A stretch of DNA of 50,319 bases from Streptomyces sp. NBRC 110611 (lineage in GTDB: Bacteria; Actinomycetota; Actinomycetes; Streptomycetales; Streptomycetaceae): contig NZ_BBUY01000004.1 in assembly GCF_001590865.1 (NCBI RefSeq), forward strand, positions 17,868 to 68,186, written 5' to 3'. Each line of letters opens with the position of its first letter. Positions within the stretch are counted from its first letter, which is position 1. A program made the position numbers and the translations under genes. The notes under the pieces are model-generated. The model searched no databases. It was given only the letters and a program-made list of their open reading frames with translations, and had not been told where the DNA came from. Below are positions 32,701 through 44,711 of this stretch, piece by piece.

Positions 32701-33327
32701 ATGAACAGCGGCATCCTCCCGGCGGTCCTCGCCGGATTCGGTACAGGCCTGTCCCTCATCGTCGCCATCGGCGCGCAGAACGCGTTCGTCCTGCGCCAGG
32801 GGGTGCGCGGGCAGGCCGTCCTCGCGGTGGTCGGCATCTGCGCGGCGTCCGACGCGCTCCTCATCGCTCTGGGCGTGGGCGGGCTCGGCGCCGTGGTCAC
32901 CGCGTGGCCCGCCGCGCTGACCGCGGTCGGCCTGGCCGGCGGCGGGTTCCTGATCTGCTACGGCGTTCTGGCGGCCCGGCGGGTGCTGCGGCCCGCCACC
33001 GGACAGGGGCTGACGACGAAGGGCGCGGCGGCGGGGTCCGTCCGCACCGCGGTGCTCACCTGCCTGGCCATGACCTGGCTCAACCCGCATGTCTACCTGG
33101 ACACCGTGCTCCTGCTCGGCTCGGTGGCCGCCGACCGCGGCTTGCTCCGGTGGGTCTTCGGCCTCGGCGCGATGCTGGCCAGCCTGGTGTGGTTCGCCGG
33201 CCTCGGCTACGGCGCCCGGCTGCTCGGCGGTGTCCTGTCCCGCCCCGCCGCCTGGCGGGTGCTGGACGGGCTGGTCGCGGTCGTCATGCTCGTGATGGGC
33301 GCCATGCTGCTGGTCCGCACCCTCTGA
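32701..33327 (+). CDS. LysE/ArgO-family amino-acid exporter
   Basis: The 208-residue protein has six predicted membrane helices and the family signature LIVAIGAQNAFVLRQGV (residues about 18-35), with LTCLAMTWLNPHVYLDTVLLLG in the middle. LysE proteins export lysine and arginine by proton exchange. ATG 32701 has no strong ribosome site, so the leader may be short. Divergence from an ArgP/LysG-like gene supports the assignment. Confidence 0.92.
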   Translation: MNSGILPAVLAGFGTGLSLIVAIGAQNAFVLRQGVRGQAVLAVVGICAASDALLIALGVGGLGAVVTAWPAALTAVGLAGGGFLICYGVLAARRVLRPATGQGLTTKGAAAGSVRTAVLTCLAMTWLNPHVYLDTVLLLGSVAADRGLLRWVFGLGAMLASLVWFAGLGYGARLLGGVLSRPAAWRVLDGLVAVVMLVMGAMLLVRTL

Positions 33328-33440
33328 CCCTGTCGCGCCGTCGGCTTGTCGATGAGAACGGACGCCCCGGCGGGACCGGTGCGCGGGCAGTGCGCCGAAG
33401 GCGCCGCGCAGAACTATGCGTTGCGCGCGTAGCAAGCGTC

Positions 33441-33480
33441 TGCAATTATTGATGGCGCCAGCGAAGAGCGTGTGCAATTA
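33441..33480. promoter_or_regulatory. Direct repeats TGCAATTA upstream of the alpha/beta hydrolase gene
   Basis: TGCAATTA occurs at 33441-33448 and 33473-33480, 32 bases (three helical turns) apart, in the 174-base gap after the exporter gene. TTGCGCGCGTAGCAA just upstream is a further inverted arrangement. The repeats end 21 bases before the hydrolase ATG. They may be a regulator site; no regulator gene is adjacent. Confidence 0.35.
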
Positions 33481-33501
33481 ACTGGGGAGGGTCCACGCGC
33501 C

Positions 33502-34347
33502 ATGACGTACACGACCGTTCATGTCCCGATCTCCGGCGGCGACAGCGCCGTGAAGTGCCTGGTCACCGGCGCAGGCCCGGCGCTGGTCCTGGTGCATGGC
33601 ACCGGAGCGACCCCGGAGGGCAACTGGGGGCCGGTGATCCACGCGCTCAAGGACCGGTACACCATCGTGGCGCCCACCCTCTCGGGCTCCGGCGCCACCA
33701 CCGATACGGGTGCCCCGCTGAGCGTCGCGGACTTGGTGAACCAGGTGCTGGGCACCGCCGACGCGGCAGGGCTGGGCACCTTCCACCTGGCCGGGCACTC
33801 CCTGGGTGCGACGGTCGCCGCCGCCGTCGCCGGTGCGCAGCCGCAGCGGGTCGACTCCCTCTTCCTGCACGCGGGCTGGGCGGTGAGCGACGCCTGGCAG
33901 GTGTTCCAGTTCGACCTGTGGCAGCGGCTGCTACGGACCGACAAGGACCTGCTCTCCCGGATGCTCCAGCTCACCGCGATGGGCCCGAAGGTCCTGGAGG
34001 GGCGCACGGCGGCCGACTTCGAGCGGGGCGTGGCCGGATTCAACGAGCTCTTCGACGCCGAGGGCATGGCCCGCCAGTCCGACCTGAACACTCGCGTGGA
34101 CATCGCCGAAGAGCTTGCCCGCATCACGGCGCCCACACTGGTGGTGGCCGGCTCGCACGACCTGATAGCACCGCCGCACCACCAGCGCAGGCTCGCAGCC
34201 GCCATAGCGGCCGCCGAGTACGTGGAGCTGGACGGCGGCCACGCGCTCCCCTTCGAGCAGCCCGAGGTGTTCGCCGGAGCCCTGACGGAGTTCCTCGCCC
34301 GGCACTCTGCGGGCGCCGGGCATGACCGCAGGGCGGCGATGTACTAG
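33502..34347 (+). CDS. Alpha/beta-fold hydrolase
   Basis: The 281-residue protein has the oxyanion-hole motif LVHGTG, the nucleophile elbow GHSLGA (Ser near residue 105), the acid in VVAGSHDLIAPP and the His in DGGHALP. These give a complete Ser-Asp-His triad. ATG 33502 follows GGGGAGGG. The substrate is unknown; the family includes esterases and epoxide hydrolase-like enzymes. It precedes aconitase, but the control sequences between make co-transcription unlikely. Confidence 0.88.
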   Translation: MTYTTVHVPISGGDSAVKCLVTGAGPALVLVHGTGATPEGNWGPVIHALKDRYTIVAPTLSGSGATTDTGAPLSVADLVNQVLGTADAAGLGTFHLAGHSLGATVAAAVAGAQPQRVDSLFLHAGWAVSDAWQVFQFDLWQRLLRTDKDLLSRMLQLTAMGPKVLEGRTAADFERGVAGFNELFDAEGMARQSDLNTRVDIAEELARITAPTLVVAGSHDLIAPPHHQRRLAAAIAAAEYVELDGGHALPFEQPEVFAGALTEFLARHSAGAGHDRRAAMY

Positions 34348-34350
34348 TGT

Positions 34351-34368
34351 TATCTCGACATCGAGATA
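34351..34368. promoter_or_regulatory. Perfect-arm palindrome TATCTCGACATCGAGATA upstream of aconitase
   Basis: Two 8-base perfect arms (TATCTCGA / TCGAGATA) flank CA, about 130 bases 5' of the aconitase start. The shape fits a MarR- or TetR-type operator. In S. coelicolor the MarR-family TamR is reported to control the aconitase gene; I cannot confirm from memory that this is its site. Confidence 0.6.
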
Positions 34369-34400
34369 TCTGCCGAGAGGTGTACCGCTGCCGCGCCAGT

Positions 34401-37243
<2,843 letters not shown>

Positions 37244-37323
37244 TCCCGGGCGGGCGCCCCTTGACCGGGCGCCCGCGGTGACTCTCGCGAGTCCGACTCG
37301 CGGTGGCTCTCCTGAGCCGAGGA

Positions 37324-37363
37324 GAAGGGCCGCACCCCCCCCGCGCGGGGAGTGCGGCCCTTC
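37324..37363. terminator. Strong bidirectional terminator between aconitase and the GH92 gene
   Basis: GAAGGGCCGCAC (37324-37335) pairs perfectly with GTGCGGCCCTTC (37352-37363), and the loop region adds CCCC/GGGG pairing. Placed between convergent genes, it can stop both. A smaller hairpin with GGGCGCCC arms lies just after the aconitase stop. Confidence 0.85.
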
Positions 37364-37391
37364 TTGCTGTCCATGAGCGGCGCGTTGCCGT

Positions 37392-40300
37392 CTAGGACCG
37401 GCGCGCCCTGGCCAGCAGCTCGACTTCGGAGAGGGCGGCGGGAGCGGGGGTGCGGAGGCGGTAGTGGTGGTAGGTGGCGGGGGCGGGGAGGGTGAAGGGG
37501 CGGGTCTGGCGGGGCCAGGGGAAGGACTCGGCGGTGCGGTGGTCCAGGACGTGCCAGGTTCTGCCGTCGTTCGAGCCCTCCAGGGTCCAGGTCCGCGGGG
37601 CCTTGGCGTCGGCTGCCGAGGTGAGGGTGTAGGACGTGACGCGGGTGTGGGGGCGGGTGGGGAGAGGGACCGTGGTGAGGGTCTGGGCGGTGGCCGAGGT
37701 GTTGTCGGTGAGGGGGGTGCTGCCGGGCACGGTGGCGTCGCGGGGCGGGGTGGGGACGGCGTCGCCCCGGGTGAGGGACGTCGGGGCGGCGTTCTCGCCC
37801 GTGCCCCAGGCGGAGGGCCGCGGACCCATGGTGAACTCCAGGGTGCCGCCGCGGGCGATCAGCCGGTGCGGGAGCCGTGTGGAGTGCCACGCCTTGCCGT
37901 TGACCCGGAGGCTCTGGACGTACACGTTCCGCGCGCTGTTCCGCGGGGCCTTCACCACCAGGTCGCGGCCGTTCTCCAGGTGCACGGTCATCCTGGTGAA
38001 CTGGGGCGAGCCGATGGCGTACTCGCCGCTGCCCATCACCAGCGGATAGAAGCCGAGCGAGGAGAAGAGGTACCAGGCGGACTGCTCGCCGTTGTCCTCG
38101 TCGCCGTGGTAGCCCTGGCCGATCTCGCTGCCGGTGTAGAGGCGGGAGAGCACCTCGCGGACTTTCTCCTGCGTCTTCCAGGGCCGGCCGGCCGCGTCGT
38201 ACATGTACGGGATGTGGTGGGCGACCTGGTTGGAGTGCCCGTACATGCCCATCCGTACGTCGCGGGCCTCCGTCATCTCGTGGATGACCTCGCCGTACGA
38301 GCCGGCGAACTCCGGCGAGGCCGTCTCCGGGGTGGCGAAGAACGCGTCCAGTTTGGCGGCGAGCCCGGCCCGGCCGCCGTAGAGGTTCGCCAGGCCCCGC
38401 GAGTCCTGCGGGGCGGTGAAGGCGTACCCCCAGCCGTTGGTCTCGGTGTAGTCGTGGCCCCACACCCGAGGGTCGAAGCGTTCCGACGGGACGCGCCAGT
38501 TGCCCTGCCCGTCCTTGCCCTGGAAGAAGCCCGCCTTGTGGTCGAAGAGGTGCACATAGCCGAGGGCACGGTCGCGGAAGTACTCCGACTCCTCCTTGTA
38601 GCGGGCGATGCCCGTTCTTTCGTACAGGGCCCGGCCCATCCTCGCGATGCCGTAGTCGTTGAGGTACCCCTCCAGCGCCCAGGACAGGCCCTCGCCGGTG
38701 GCGGTGCTGGTGTAGCCGAGGAACGGCGAGTCGGCCATGCCCTTGCGGCCGACGCCCGGACTCGCTGGTACCACGGTGGCGTTCTTCAGCGCCGCCTCGT
38801 ACGCCGCCTTCGCGTCGAAGTCCACGCCCTTGACGTAGGCGTCGGCGAAGGCCACGTCGGACGAGGTGCCGGTCATCAGGTCGGCGTAGCCGGGCGAGGA
38901 CCAGCGGGAGATCCAGCCGCCGTCCTTGTACTGCTGGACGAAGCCGTCGACCATCCGCCCGGCCTGCTTCGGGGTGAGCAGCGCATAGGCGGGCCAGGTG
39001 GTGCGGTAGGTGTCCCAGAAGCCGTTGTTGACGTAGACCTCACCGTCAACGATCTTGGAGCCGGTGCGGGTCGGGGTGTCGGGGCCGGTCCGCGGCGAGA
39101 AGGGGGAGGCGTAGCGGCTGCGCGAACCCACCTGCTCGAAGCCGGAGTTGGGGTAGAGGTAGAGCCGGTAGAGGCTGGAGTAGAGGGTGGTGAGCTGGTC
39201 GCGGCCGGCGCCTTCGACCTCGACCCGGCCCAGCAGGCCGTCCCACTGCGCCCGCGCCCGGTGCATGACGTCGGTGAAGGACGCGCCGGCCGGGATCTCC
39301 CGGGAGAGGTTCGCCTTCGCCTGGGCCACGCTGATCAGGGAGGTGGCGATCCGCATGGTCACGGTGCGGTCGGCGCCGGGCCGGAAGCGGAGGTAGCCGG
39401 TGACGTCGTCCCTGCCTCCCCCGCCGGCCGGCTTGCCCCCGCCGGTGACCGGTGCGTCGAATTCCGCGTAGACGAAGAGCCGGGTGGCGCCGACGGACAG
39501 CCCGCTGCGGACGTCCGAGAAGCCGGTGACGACACCGCGGCCGGTGTCCAGGCTGAGGCCGCCCTTGTTGTTGACGTTGTCGAAGATCAGGCTCGCGCGG
39601 TCGGCGGGGAAGGTGAAGCGCATCAGCGCGGCGTGGTCGGTCGGGGTGATCTCCGCCTTGAGGCCGTTGTCGAAGGTCACGCCGTAGTAGTGCGGCCGGG
39701 CGGTCTCGTTGGCGTGGTGGAAGGGGAGGGCACGGCCGGTGCGGGAGGCATCCGGGGTGCCGGCCGCGACGGACGGCATGACCTGGAAGGTCTGCCGGTC
39801 GCCCATCCAGGGGCTGGGTTCATGGCCGGCGCCGAAGGCCTGGAGGGTGGGGAGGTTGTCGGCGTTGTTCTTCCGCGCGTAGTCGTAGAGCCAGTCGGTG
39901 GAGCCGGCGTCGGTCACCGGCGTCCAGAAGTTGAAACCGTGCGGGACGGCGGTGGCGGGGAAGGTGTTGCCGCGCGAGAAGCCGCCGCTGGAGAGGGTGC
40001 CGCGGGTGGTGACGGCGTAGTCGGAGAGGTGCGCGAGCGGTTTCTCCGGCGGCCTGGGGGCGAGGGTGACGTCGTCGATCCAGCCGCGGAAGGCCGGGGC
40101 GGTGCGCGGGCCCGCGGGGGCGTCGTAGGCGACCAGGATCCGGTCGACGGTCTTGCCGGCGGCGACCGCGCCGATCCGCGACTCCCGGCTGTTCCACTGG
40201 TTGACGTAGAGCGTCCTGGCGGCGGCCTGGCCCTGCGGGGTCAGCGGCGCGCCGTGCTGGTCGACGGCCGGCAGTTCGCTGAGGTACGTGCCGTCGGTGA

Positions 40301-40811
40301 AGGCGAGGTCGACGGCGGCATGGGTCGCGGGGTAGGCGAGATCGGTGGTGGCCATCTCGGGGAAGAGCTTGTACGAGAGCGTGGTCGACGGGGTGACGGG
40401 GGTGTGGACGTCGAAGATCTTGTTGTACGCGTAGCCGCGGCCGGCGGCGGTGTGGGTACCGGCGTAGCGCAGGGCGTGCCGGCCGGTGAAGCCGGCGTGC
40501 GGCTTGGCGGTGGGGGAGTGGGCGGGGCCGGTGCCGGTCCTGGTGCTCATGCCGGGGGCCGCGGGGGCGGTCTCCGGGGTGACGCCGGAGGCCCGGGGCG
40601 TTCCGTCGGGGGCGGTGTCGACGGTGTCGGTCCAGTCCGGAAGCGGGTCGCCGGGTTCGAAGGACGAGCTGAACTCCGCGGACTCCGGGGGTGTTTGAGG
40701 TGGCGTGGCCCGGGCCGTTCCGTGGGCGGTGATGACGAGCAGGGCGGCCGCCACGAGGGCGGTGGGGCGGGTGGCGCCCCGCAGCGGACTGTGCCGGTGT
40801 CTGAGCCGCAC
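37392..40811 (-). CDS. Secreted GH92 alpha-mannosidase-like glycosidase with atypical catalytic-acid motif
   Basis: The 1139-residue protein has a Sec signal peptide (cleavage likely after about residue 36, ...HGTARA), an N-terminal carbohydrate-binding-like sandwich, and the GH92 catalytic region (GNTFPATAVPHGFNFW; GDEDNGEQSAWYLFSSLGFYP near 902-922). A C-terminal F5/8-like sandwich (RTWTLEGSNDGRTWHVL) follows. GH92 enzymes are calcium-dependent exo-alpha-mannosidases. Most carry a GNEP motif whose Glu is the catalytic acid; here the equivalent reads GHSNQ (residues 858-862), as I recall for enzymes that split mannose-phosphate diesters, where no acid is needed. A LacI-like operator lies just 5'. 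Confidence 0.9.
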   Translation of the reverse strand: MRLRHRHSPLRGATRPTALVAAALLVITAHGTARATPPQTPPESAEFSSSFEPGDPLPDWTDTVDTAPDGTPRASGVTPETAPAAPGMSTRTGTGPAHSPTAKPHAGFTGRHALRYAGTHTAAGRGYAYNKIFDVHTPVTPSTTLSYKLFPEMATTDLAYPATHAAVDLAFTDGTYLSELPAVDQHGAPLTPQGQAAARTLYVNQWNSRESRIGAVAAGKTVDRILVAYDAPAGPRTAPAFRGWIDDVTLAPRPPEKPLAHLSDYAVTTRGTLSSGGFSRGNTFPATAVPHGFNFWTPVTDAGSTDWLYDYARKNNADNLPTLQAFGAGHEPSPWMGDRQTFQVMPSVAAGTPDASRTGRALPFHHANETARPHYYGVTFDNGLKAEITPTDHAALMRFTFPADRASLIFDNVNNKGGLSLDTGRGVVTGFSDVRSGLSVGATRLFVYAEFDAPVTGGGKPAGGGGRDDVTGYLRFRPGADRTVTMRIATSLISVAQAKANLSREIPAGASFTDVMHRARAQWDGLLGRVEVEGAGRDQLTTLYSSLYRLYLYPNSGFEQVGSRSRYASPFSPRTGPDTPTRTGSKIVDGEVYVNNGFWDTYRTTWPAYALLTPKQAGRMVDGFVQQYKDGGWISRWSSPGYADLMTGTSSDVAFADAYVKGVDFDAKAAYEAALKNATVVPASPGVGRKGMADSPFLGYTSTATGEGLSWALEGYLNDYGIARMGRALYERTGIARYKEESEYFRDRALGYVHLFDHKAGFFQGKDGQGNWRVPSERFDPRVWGHDYTETNGWGYAFTAPQDSRGLANLYGGRAGLAAKLDAFFATPETASPEFAGSYGEVIHEMTEARDVRMGMYGHSNQVAHHIPYMYDAAGRPWKTQEKVREVLSRLYTGSEIGQGYHGDEDNGEQSAWYLFSSLGFYPLVMGSGEYAIGSPQFTRMTVHLENGRDLVVKAPRNSARNVYVQSLRVNGKAWHSTRLPHRLIARGGTLEFTMGPRPSAWGTGENAAPTSLTRGDAVPTPPRDATVPGSTPLTDNTSATAQTLTTVPLPTRPHTRVTSYTLTSAADAKAPRTWTLEGSNDGRTWHVLDHRTAESFPWPRQTRPFTLPAPATYHHYRLRTPAPAALSEVELLARARRS

Positions 40812-40832
40812 GCGGTCCCTCTCAACCAGGTT

Positions 40833-40844
40833 GACATCGTTGTC
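40833..40844. promoter_or_regulatory. LacI-type operator-like palindrome GACA-TCGT-TGTC upstream of the GH92 gene
   Basis: GACATCGTTGTC lies 22 bases 5' of the GH92 ATG, within GTTGACATCGTTGTCGGTTG. TGACA-N3/4-TGTC symmetry is typical of LacI-family sugar-response sites in Streptomyces. No LacI gene is in the window, so the regulator would be encoded elsewhere. Confidence 0.45.
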
Positions 40845-41045
40845 GGTTGATGACGTGACGATAAACAGGGATAAGTAAGGTGCGTGGGCCTGGTGGTGTC
40901 AAGGGTGTCGCCGCGAACGATGGGCCGGCCGGGTACCGGGGTGATCCGGCGGGGTGACGGCGGTGGGATCACGCATACCGGAGAGGTCTCAACTAGGGAA
41001 AGACTCCCGCCCAACCCTGCATTCGATCTTGCCCCTTCGGCTGGA

Positions 41046-41061
41046 AGTGGACTATACCTGT
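41046..41061. promoter_or_regulatory. DasR (dre)-like site upstream of the ngcE-like gene
   Basis: AGTGGACTATACCTGT matches 12 of 16 bases of the DasR consensus AGTGGTCTAGACCACT. It lies 185 bases 5' of the binding-protein start, in the 434-base gap after GH92. DasR controls GlcNAc/chitobiose uptake in Streptomyces, which fits the transporter type. The match is partial. Confidence 0.4.
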
Positions 41062-41245
41062 CGGCGTCCGACCCGGCCGTACGACCAGGCCGTGGGGAAC
41101 GGGGGGAAGACGGGGAACGGATCGTTTCCCGGTAATTCTCCAGCGCGCCCCGTGCACATCCCGTACGAACTCAGCTTCATCTGACCCGCGGTGCCGGGGG
41201 GCTCCGGTACACCGCCTGAGTCCTGAAGAAGGCGAGGACTTGAGC

Positions 41246-42679
41246 ATGGGATCCACCTCGGAATTCAACCGTCGCGATCTGGTCAAGCGAGCCGCCGCCC
41301 TGGGGATCACCGCCGTACCGGCGATGGGGGCCCTCTCGGCGTGCGCCACGGGAGGTGGCGGAAACGAGGACAACGGCACCAAGAACAAGGGCGCGACCTC
41401 GGCGAAGAACCCGCTCGGCGTGAAGAACGGCGTACCGCTGGAGGCCTTCATCTTCAAGGGCGGGCTGGGCGACCAGTACGCCAGGGACGCCGAGGCGGAC
41501 TACAACAAGACCTACGGCATCACGGTCAAGCACACCGGAACCCAGCAGGTCGGCCCCAAACTCCAGCCGCGATTCGCCGGCGGCAATCCCCCGGACCTCA
41601 TCGACAACTCCGGCGCCGATCACCTCGACATGAACAAGCTCTCCGCACAGGGCCAGTTGCAGGACCTCACCGCACTGCTCGACGCCCCCTCACCGGACGA
41701 CCCGAAGAAGAAGGTAAGGGACACGCTCTACCCCAGCACCCTGGAAAAGGGCAGGCACAAAGACGCGTTCGACGTTCTCTATTACGCGTTCGTCGTCTAT
41801 GGCACGTGGTACTCCCGCAAGCTGCTGAAGGACAAGGGCTGGGATTACCCGGCCTCCTTCGACGACATGATCAGGCTCTGCGGCGAGATCAAGAAGGCGG
41901 GCCTGGCGCCCTGGACGTACCCGGGCAAGCACCCGTACTACGTCCACTTCAACATCTTCGCGCAGATCGCCAAGATCGGCGGACTCGACAAGTGGATCGC
42001 CATCGACAATTTGGAGCCCAGGGCCTGGACCTCGAACGACGCCGTCAGACAGGTCGTCGAGCACTACGAGGAACTCGCCGCCAAGGGCTACTTCCTCGAG
42101 GGCAGCCAGGGCCTGACGCACATCCAGGCCCAGACCGCCTGGACCCGCGGCAAGGCCGTCTTCATTCCCAATGGCTCCTGGGTGGAGAACGAGGCCGCGC
42201 CGACCACGCCCCGGGACTTCGGCATGGCCGTCGGGCCGCTCTTCAACGGCGGCGCCGACGACAAGATGCCGCACGGGACCGTACGCGCCGAGCCCGGCGA
42301 GCCGTTCATCGTGGCCAAGGGCGGGGAGAATCCGACCGGCGGAATGGAGCTGCTGCGCATTCTGCTGTCGAAGAAGCACGCACAGAATTTCGCGACCAAG
42401 GTCAGGTCGCTCACCTCGGTCCAGGGCGCCACCGAGGGTATGCGGCTCTCGCCCGGCCTCGCTTCGGCCGCCCAGGCCGTCAAGGACGGTGGCCGGAACC
42501 TGCTGATGATCCAGCTGCAGGAGTGGTACCCGAAGCTCACGGACGAGAAAATGGGCGGGCTCACCAGCCGGCTGCTGACCGGTGACCTGAAGGCCGCGGA
42601 GTGGATCGCGAAGACCCAGCAGTACGCGGACGAATTCGCCAAGGACGATTCCGTCACCAAGTTCCGTCGCGAGGGCTGA
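41246..42679 (+). CDS. ngcE: NgcE-type N-acetylglucosamine/chitobiose ABC transporter lipoprotein
   Basis: The 477-residue protein has a twin-arginine-like signal (NRRDLVKRAAALG) and a lipobox LSAC (Cys near residue 34), so it is probably a Tat-exported lipoprotein. The mature part is a family 1 extracellular sugar-binding protein; PLEAFIFKGGLGDQYARDAEA and GGNPPDLIDNSGADHLDMNKL resemble NgcE proteins of Streptomyces. As I recall, the S. coelicolor homologue in the same position (before rok7B7) binds N,N'-diacetylchitobiose. ATG 41246 is preferred over TTG 41240. Two permeases follow; no ATPase gene is present. Confidence 0.85.
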   Translation: MGSTSEFNRRDLVKRAAALGITAVPAMGALSACATGGGGNEDNGTKNKGATSAKNPLGVKNGVPLEAFIFKGGLGDQYARDAEADYNKTYGITVKHTGTQQVGPKLQPRFAGGNPPDLIDNSGADHLDMNKLSAQGQLQDLTALLDAPSPDDPKKKVRDTLYPSTLEKGRHKDAFDVLYYAFVVYGTWYSRKLLKDKGWDYPASFDDMIRLCGEIKKAGLAPWTYPGKHPYYVHFNIFAQIAKIGGLDKWIAIDNLEPRAWTSNDAVRQVVEHYEELAAKGYFLEGSQGLTHIQAQTAWTRGKAVFIPNGSWVENEAAPTTPRDFGMAVGPLFNGGADDKMPHGTVRAEPGEPFIVAKGGENPTGGMELLRILLSKKHAQNFATKVRSLTSVQGATEGMRLSPGLASAAQAVKDGGRNLLMIQLQEWYPKLTDEKMGGLTSRLLTGDLKAAEWIAKTQQYADEFAKDDSVTKFRREG

Positions 42680-42716
42680 CCGGTACCACTGCTGACGAGG
42701 GAGGGCCGGGAGCGTC

Positions 42717-43640
42717 ATGCGACACGGCAAGTACCGATTCATCGTGGGGTTCCTGGCCCTGCCGCTGCTGATCTACGCGATCTTCGTGATCTCGCCGTTC
42801 GTCCAGGCATTCCAGATTTCGACCACGCAGTGGAGCGGCCTGCGCGGCGGCGCCCGGAGCATCGGTCTGGACAACTACGGCAAGCTGCTGCACAGCGGCG
42901 AGTTCTGGAACGCGCTCCAGCACAACGTCACCATGCTGGTGCTGGTGCCGATCGCCACGCTGACGCTGGGACTGTTCTTCGCCTTCATGCTCAATGTCGG
43001 CGGCCGGTCCCGTCGTGGCGCCGTGATCACCGGCGTCCGGGGAACGTCGTTCTACAAATTCGTCTACTTCTTTCCGCAGGTCATCTCGATCACCATCATC
43101 TCGGTGATCTGGTTCAACATCTACAATCCGGATCCGCACGACGGCATGCTCAACTCACTGCTCGGCGCGGTCGGTCTGGATGCGCTGCAGAGCTCCTGGC
43201 TCGGTGAACGCGGTATCGCGCTCGCCTGCATCATGGTGGTCATGGTCTGGGCGAATGTCGGCTTCTATGTCGTGCTCTTCTCCGCCGCCATGGCCTCCAT
43301 TCCACGGGAGATCTACGAGGCCTCCCTGCTGGACGGGGCCAACCGTTTCCACACCTTCTTCCGGATCACCCTTCCCCTGCTCTGGGACACCGTCCAGACG
43401 GGCTGGGTGTACATGGGCATCATCGCGATGGACGCCTTCGCGCTGGTGCAGATCATGTCGGTCAACATGGGCGGCCCGGACGGCGCGACGGATGTCGTAC
43501 CGCTCCGGCTGTACCAAACCGCTTTCCGTGACAGCCAGTTCGGCTACGCCGCGGCGATGGGTGTCGCCATGCTCGTCGTCACGCTGTTGTTCGCCGTCCT
43601 CACCATGCGCTTCGCGCGGCGTGAGCGGATCGAGTTCTAG
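42717..43640 (+). CDS. ngcF: Sugar ABC transporter permease, NgcF-like
   Basis: The 307-residue protein is a MalF-type permease with six membrane helices and the EAA loop EIYEASLLDGANRFHTFFRITLPLLWDT (about 197-224), which docks the ATPase. Start ATG follows GGGAGGGCCGGGAG. It lies 37 bases after ngcE and 11 bases before ngcG, one operon. Confidence 0.88.
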   Translation: MRHGKYRFIVGFLALPLLIYAIFVISPFVQAFQISTTQWSGLRGGARSIGLDNYGKLLHSGEFWNALQHNVTMLVLVPIATLTLGLFFAFMLNVGGRSRRGAVITGVRGTSFYKFVYFFPQVISITIISVIWFNIYNPDPHDGMLNSLLGAVGLDALQSSWLGERGIALACIMVVMVWANVGFYVVLFSAAMASIPREIYEASLLDGANRFHTFFRITLPLLWDTVQTGWVYMGIIAMDAFALVQIMSVNMGGPDGATDVVPLRLYQTAFRDSQFGYAAAMGVAMLVVTLLFAVLTMRFARRERIEF

Positions 43641-43651
43641 GGGCAGGGCGC

Positions 43652-44581
43652 ATGACGACGGAGACCAATGCGGTGCGGAAGCAGTCGGCGGACGGCCGGC
43701 GGCGGCCCGGGGACCGAAAGCCCGCCGGGACGTCGAGCGGGGGCACCGAGGGCGGCGTACTCAACGTCTTCTCCCACGGCATTCTCATCGCGTGGGCGCT
43801 GATGGTGGGCATGCCGCTGCTGTGGGTGCTGTGGAGCTCGTTCAAGAACAGCGGTGACATTCTCACCACACCCTGGTCGCTGCCCGACACACTGCACTTC
43901 GAGAACTGGGGCAACGCCTGGGAAAAGGCCAACATCGGCAAGATGTTCCTCAACACCCTGATCGTGGTGGGTGGTTCGGTCACCGGGACGATGGTGCTCG
44001 GCTCCATGGCCGGCTACGTTCTGGCACGCTTCACGTTCCCCGGGAACCGCCTCATCTACTACCTGTTCGTCGCCGGCATGTCCTTCCCGGTGTTCATGCT
44101 GGTCATCCCGCTGTTCTTCGTGATGCGGGACTTCCCCGGGATTCCGCTGCTGGCGACGTACCAGGGCCTGATCGCCGTCTATATCGCCTATTCGCTGCCG
44201 TTCACCGTCTTCTTCATGACGGCGTTCTTCCGCACCCTGCCCACCTCCGTGGCGGAGGCGGCGATGATCGACGGCGCCTCGCACGTCAGGACGTTCTTCC
44301 AGGTGATGCTGCCGATGGCCAAGCCCGGCCTGATCAGCATCGGGATCTTCAACTTCCTCGGGCAGTGGAACCAGTACCTGCTGCCGATGGTCCTCAACCA
44401 GGACGAGGACAAGTACGTGCTCACCCAGGGCCTGGCCACTATCGCGCTGCAGCAGGGCTACGAGGGCGACTGGGGCGGGCTGATGGCCGGCATGATGATC
44501 GCGATGCTGCCGGTGCTGACCGTGTACGTCGTCTTCCAGCGGCAGGTGCAGGCAGGTCTGACGGCGGGAGCGGTCAAGTAG
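43652..44581 (+). CDS. ngcG: Sugar ABC transporter permease, NgcG-like
   Basis: The 309-residue protein is a MalG-type permease: charged N terminus, six membrane helices, and an EAA loop VAEAAMIDGASHVRTFFQVMLPMAKPGL near residues 205-232. The operon ends here without an ATP-binding subunit. In Streptomyces the shared ATPase MsiK, encoded elsewhere, energises this class of importer; that is the likely partner. Confidence 0.88.
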   Translation: MTTETNAVRKQSADGRRRPGDRKPAGTSSGGTEGGVLNVFSHGILIAWALMVGMPLLWVLWSSFKNSGDILTTPWSLPDTLHFENWGNAWEKANIGKMFLNTLIVVGGSVTGTMVLGSMAGYVLARFTFPGNRLIYYLFVAGMSFPVFMLVIPLFFVMRDFPGIPLLATYQGLIAVYIAYSLPFTVFFMTAFFRTLPTSVAEAAMIDGASHVRTFFQVMLPMAKPGLISIGIFNFLGQWNQYLLPMVLNQDEDKYVLTQGLATIALQQGYEGDWGGLMAGMMIAMLPVLTVYVVFQRQVQAGLTAGAVK

Positions 44582-44711
44582 GGGCACACCGGCGCAGCTC
44601 CCGGGGCGGCTCCCCCGTGGTGGAGCCGTCCGCGCGCGCTGCCCGTCCCGGCGGGCTCGACCATGAGGGGCTCAACGCCTTGACGAGACTTCCCGGCCGG
44701 AGTTCTGCTTA

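Noticed and set aside
37464..40850. 1128-residue open frame on the plus strand
   Set aside because: It is antisense to the GH92 gene, whose motifs and signal peptide are clear; the plus frame has none.
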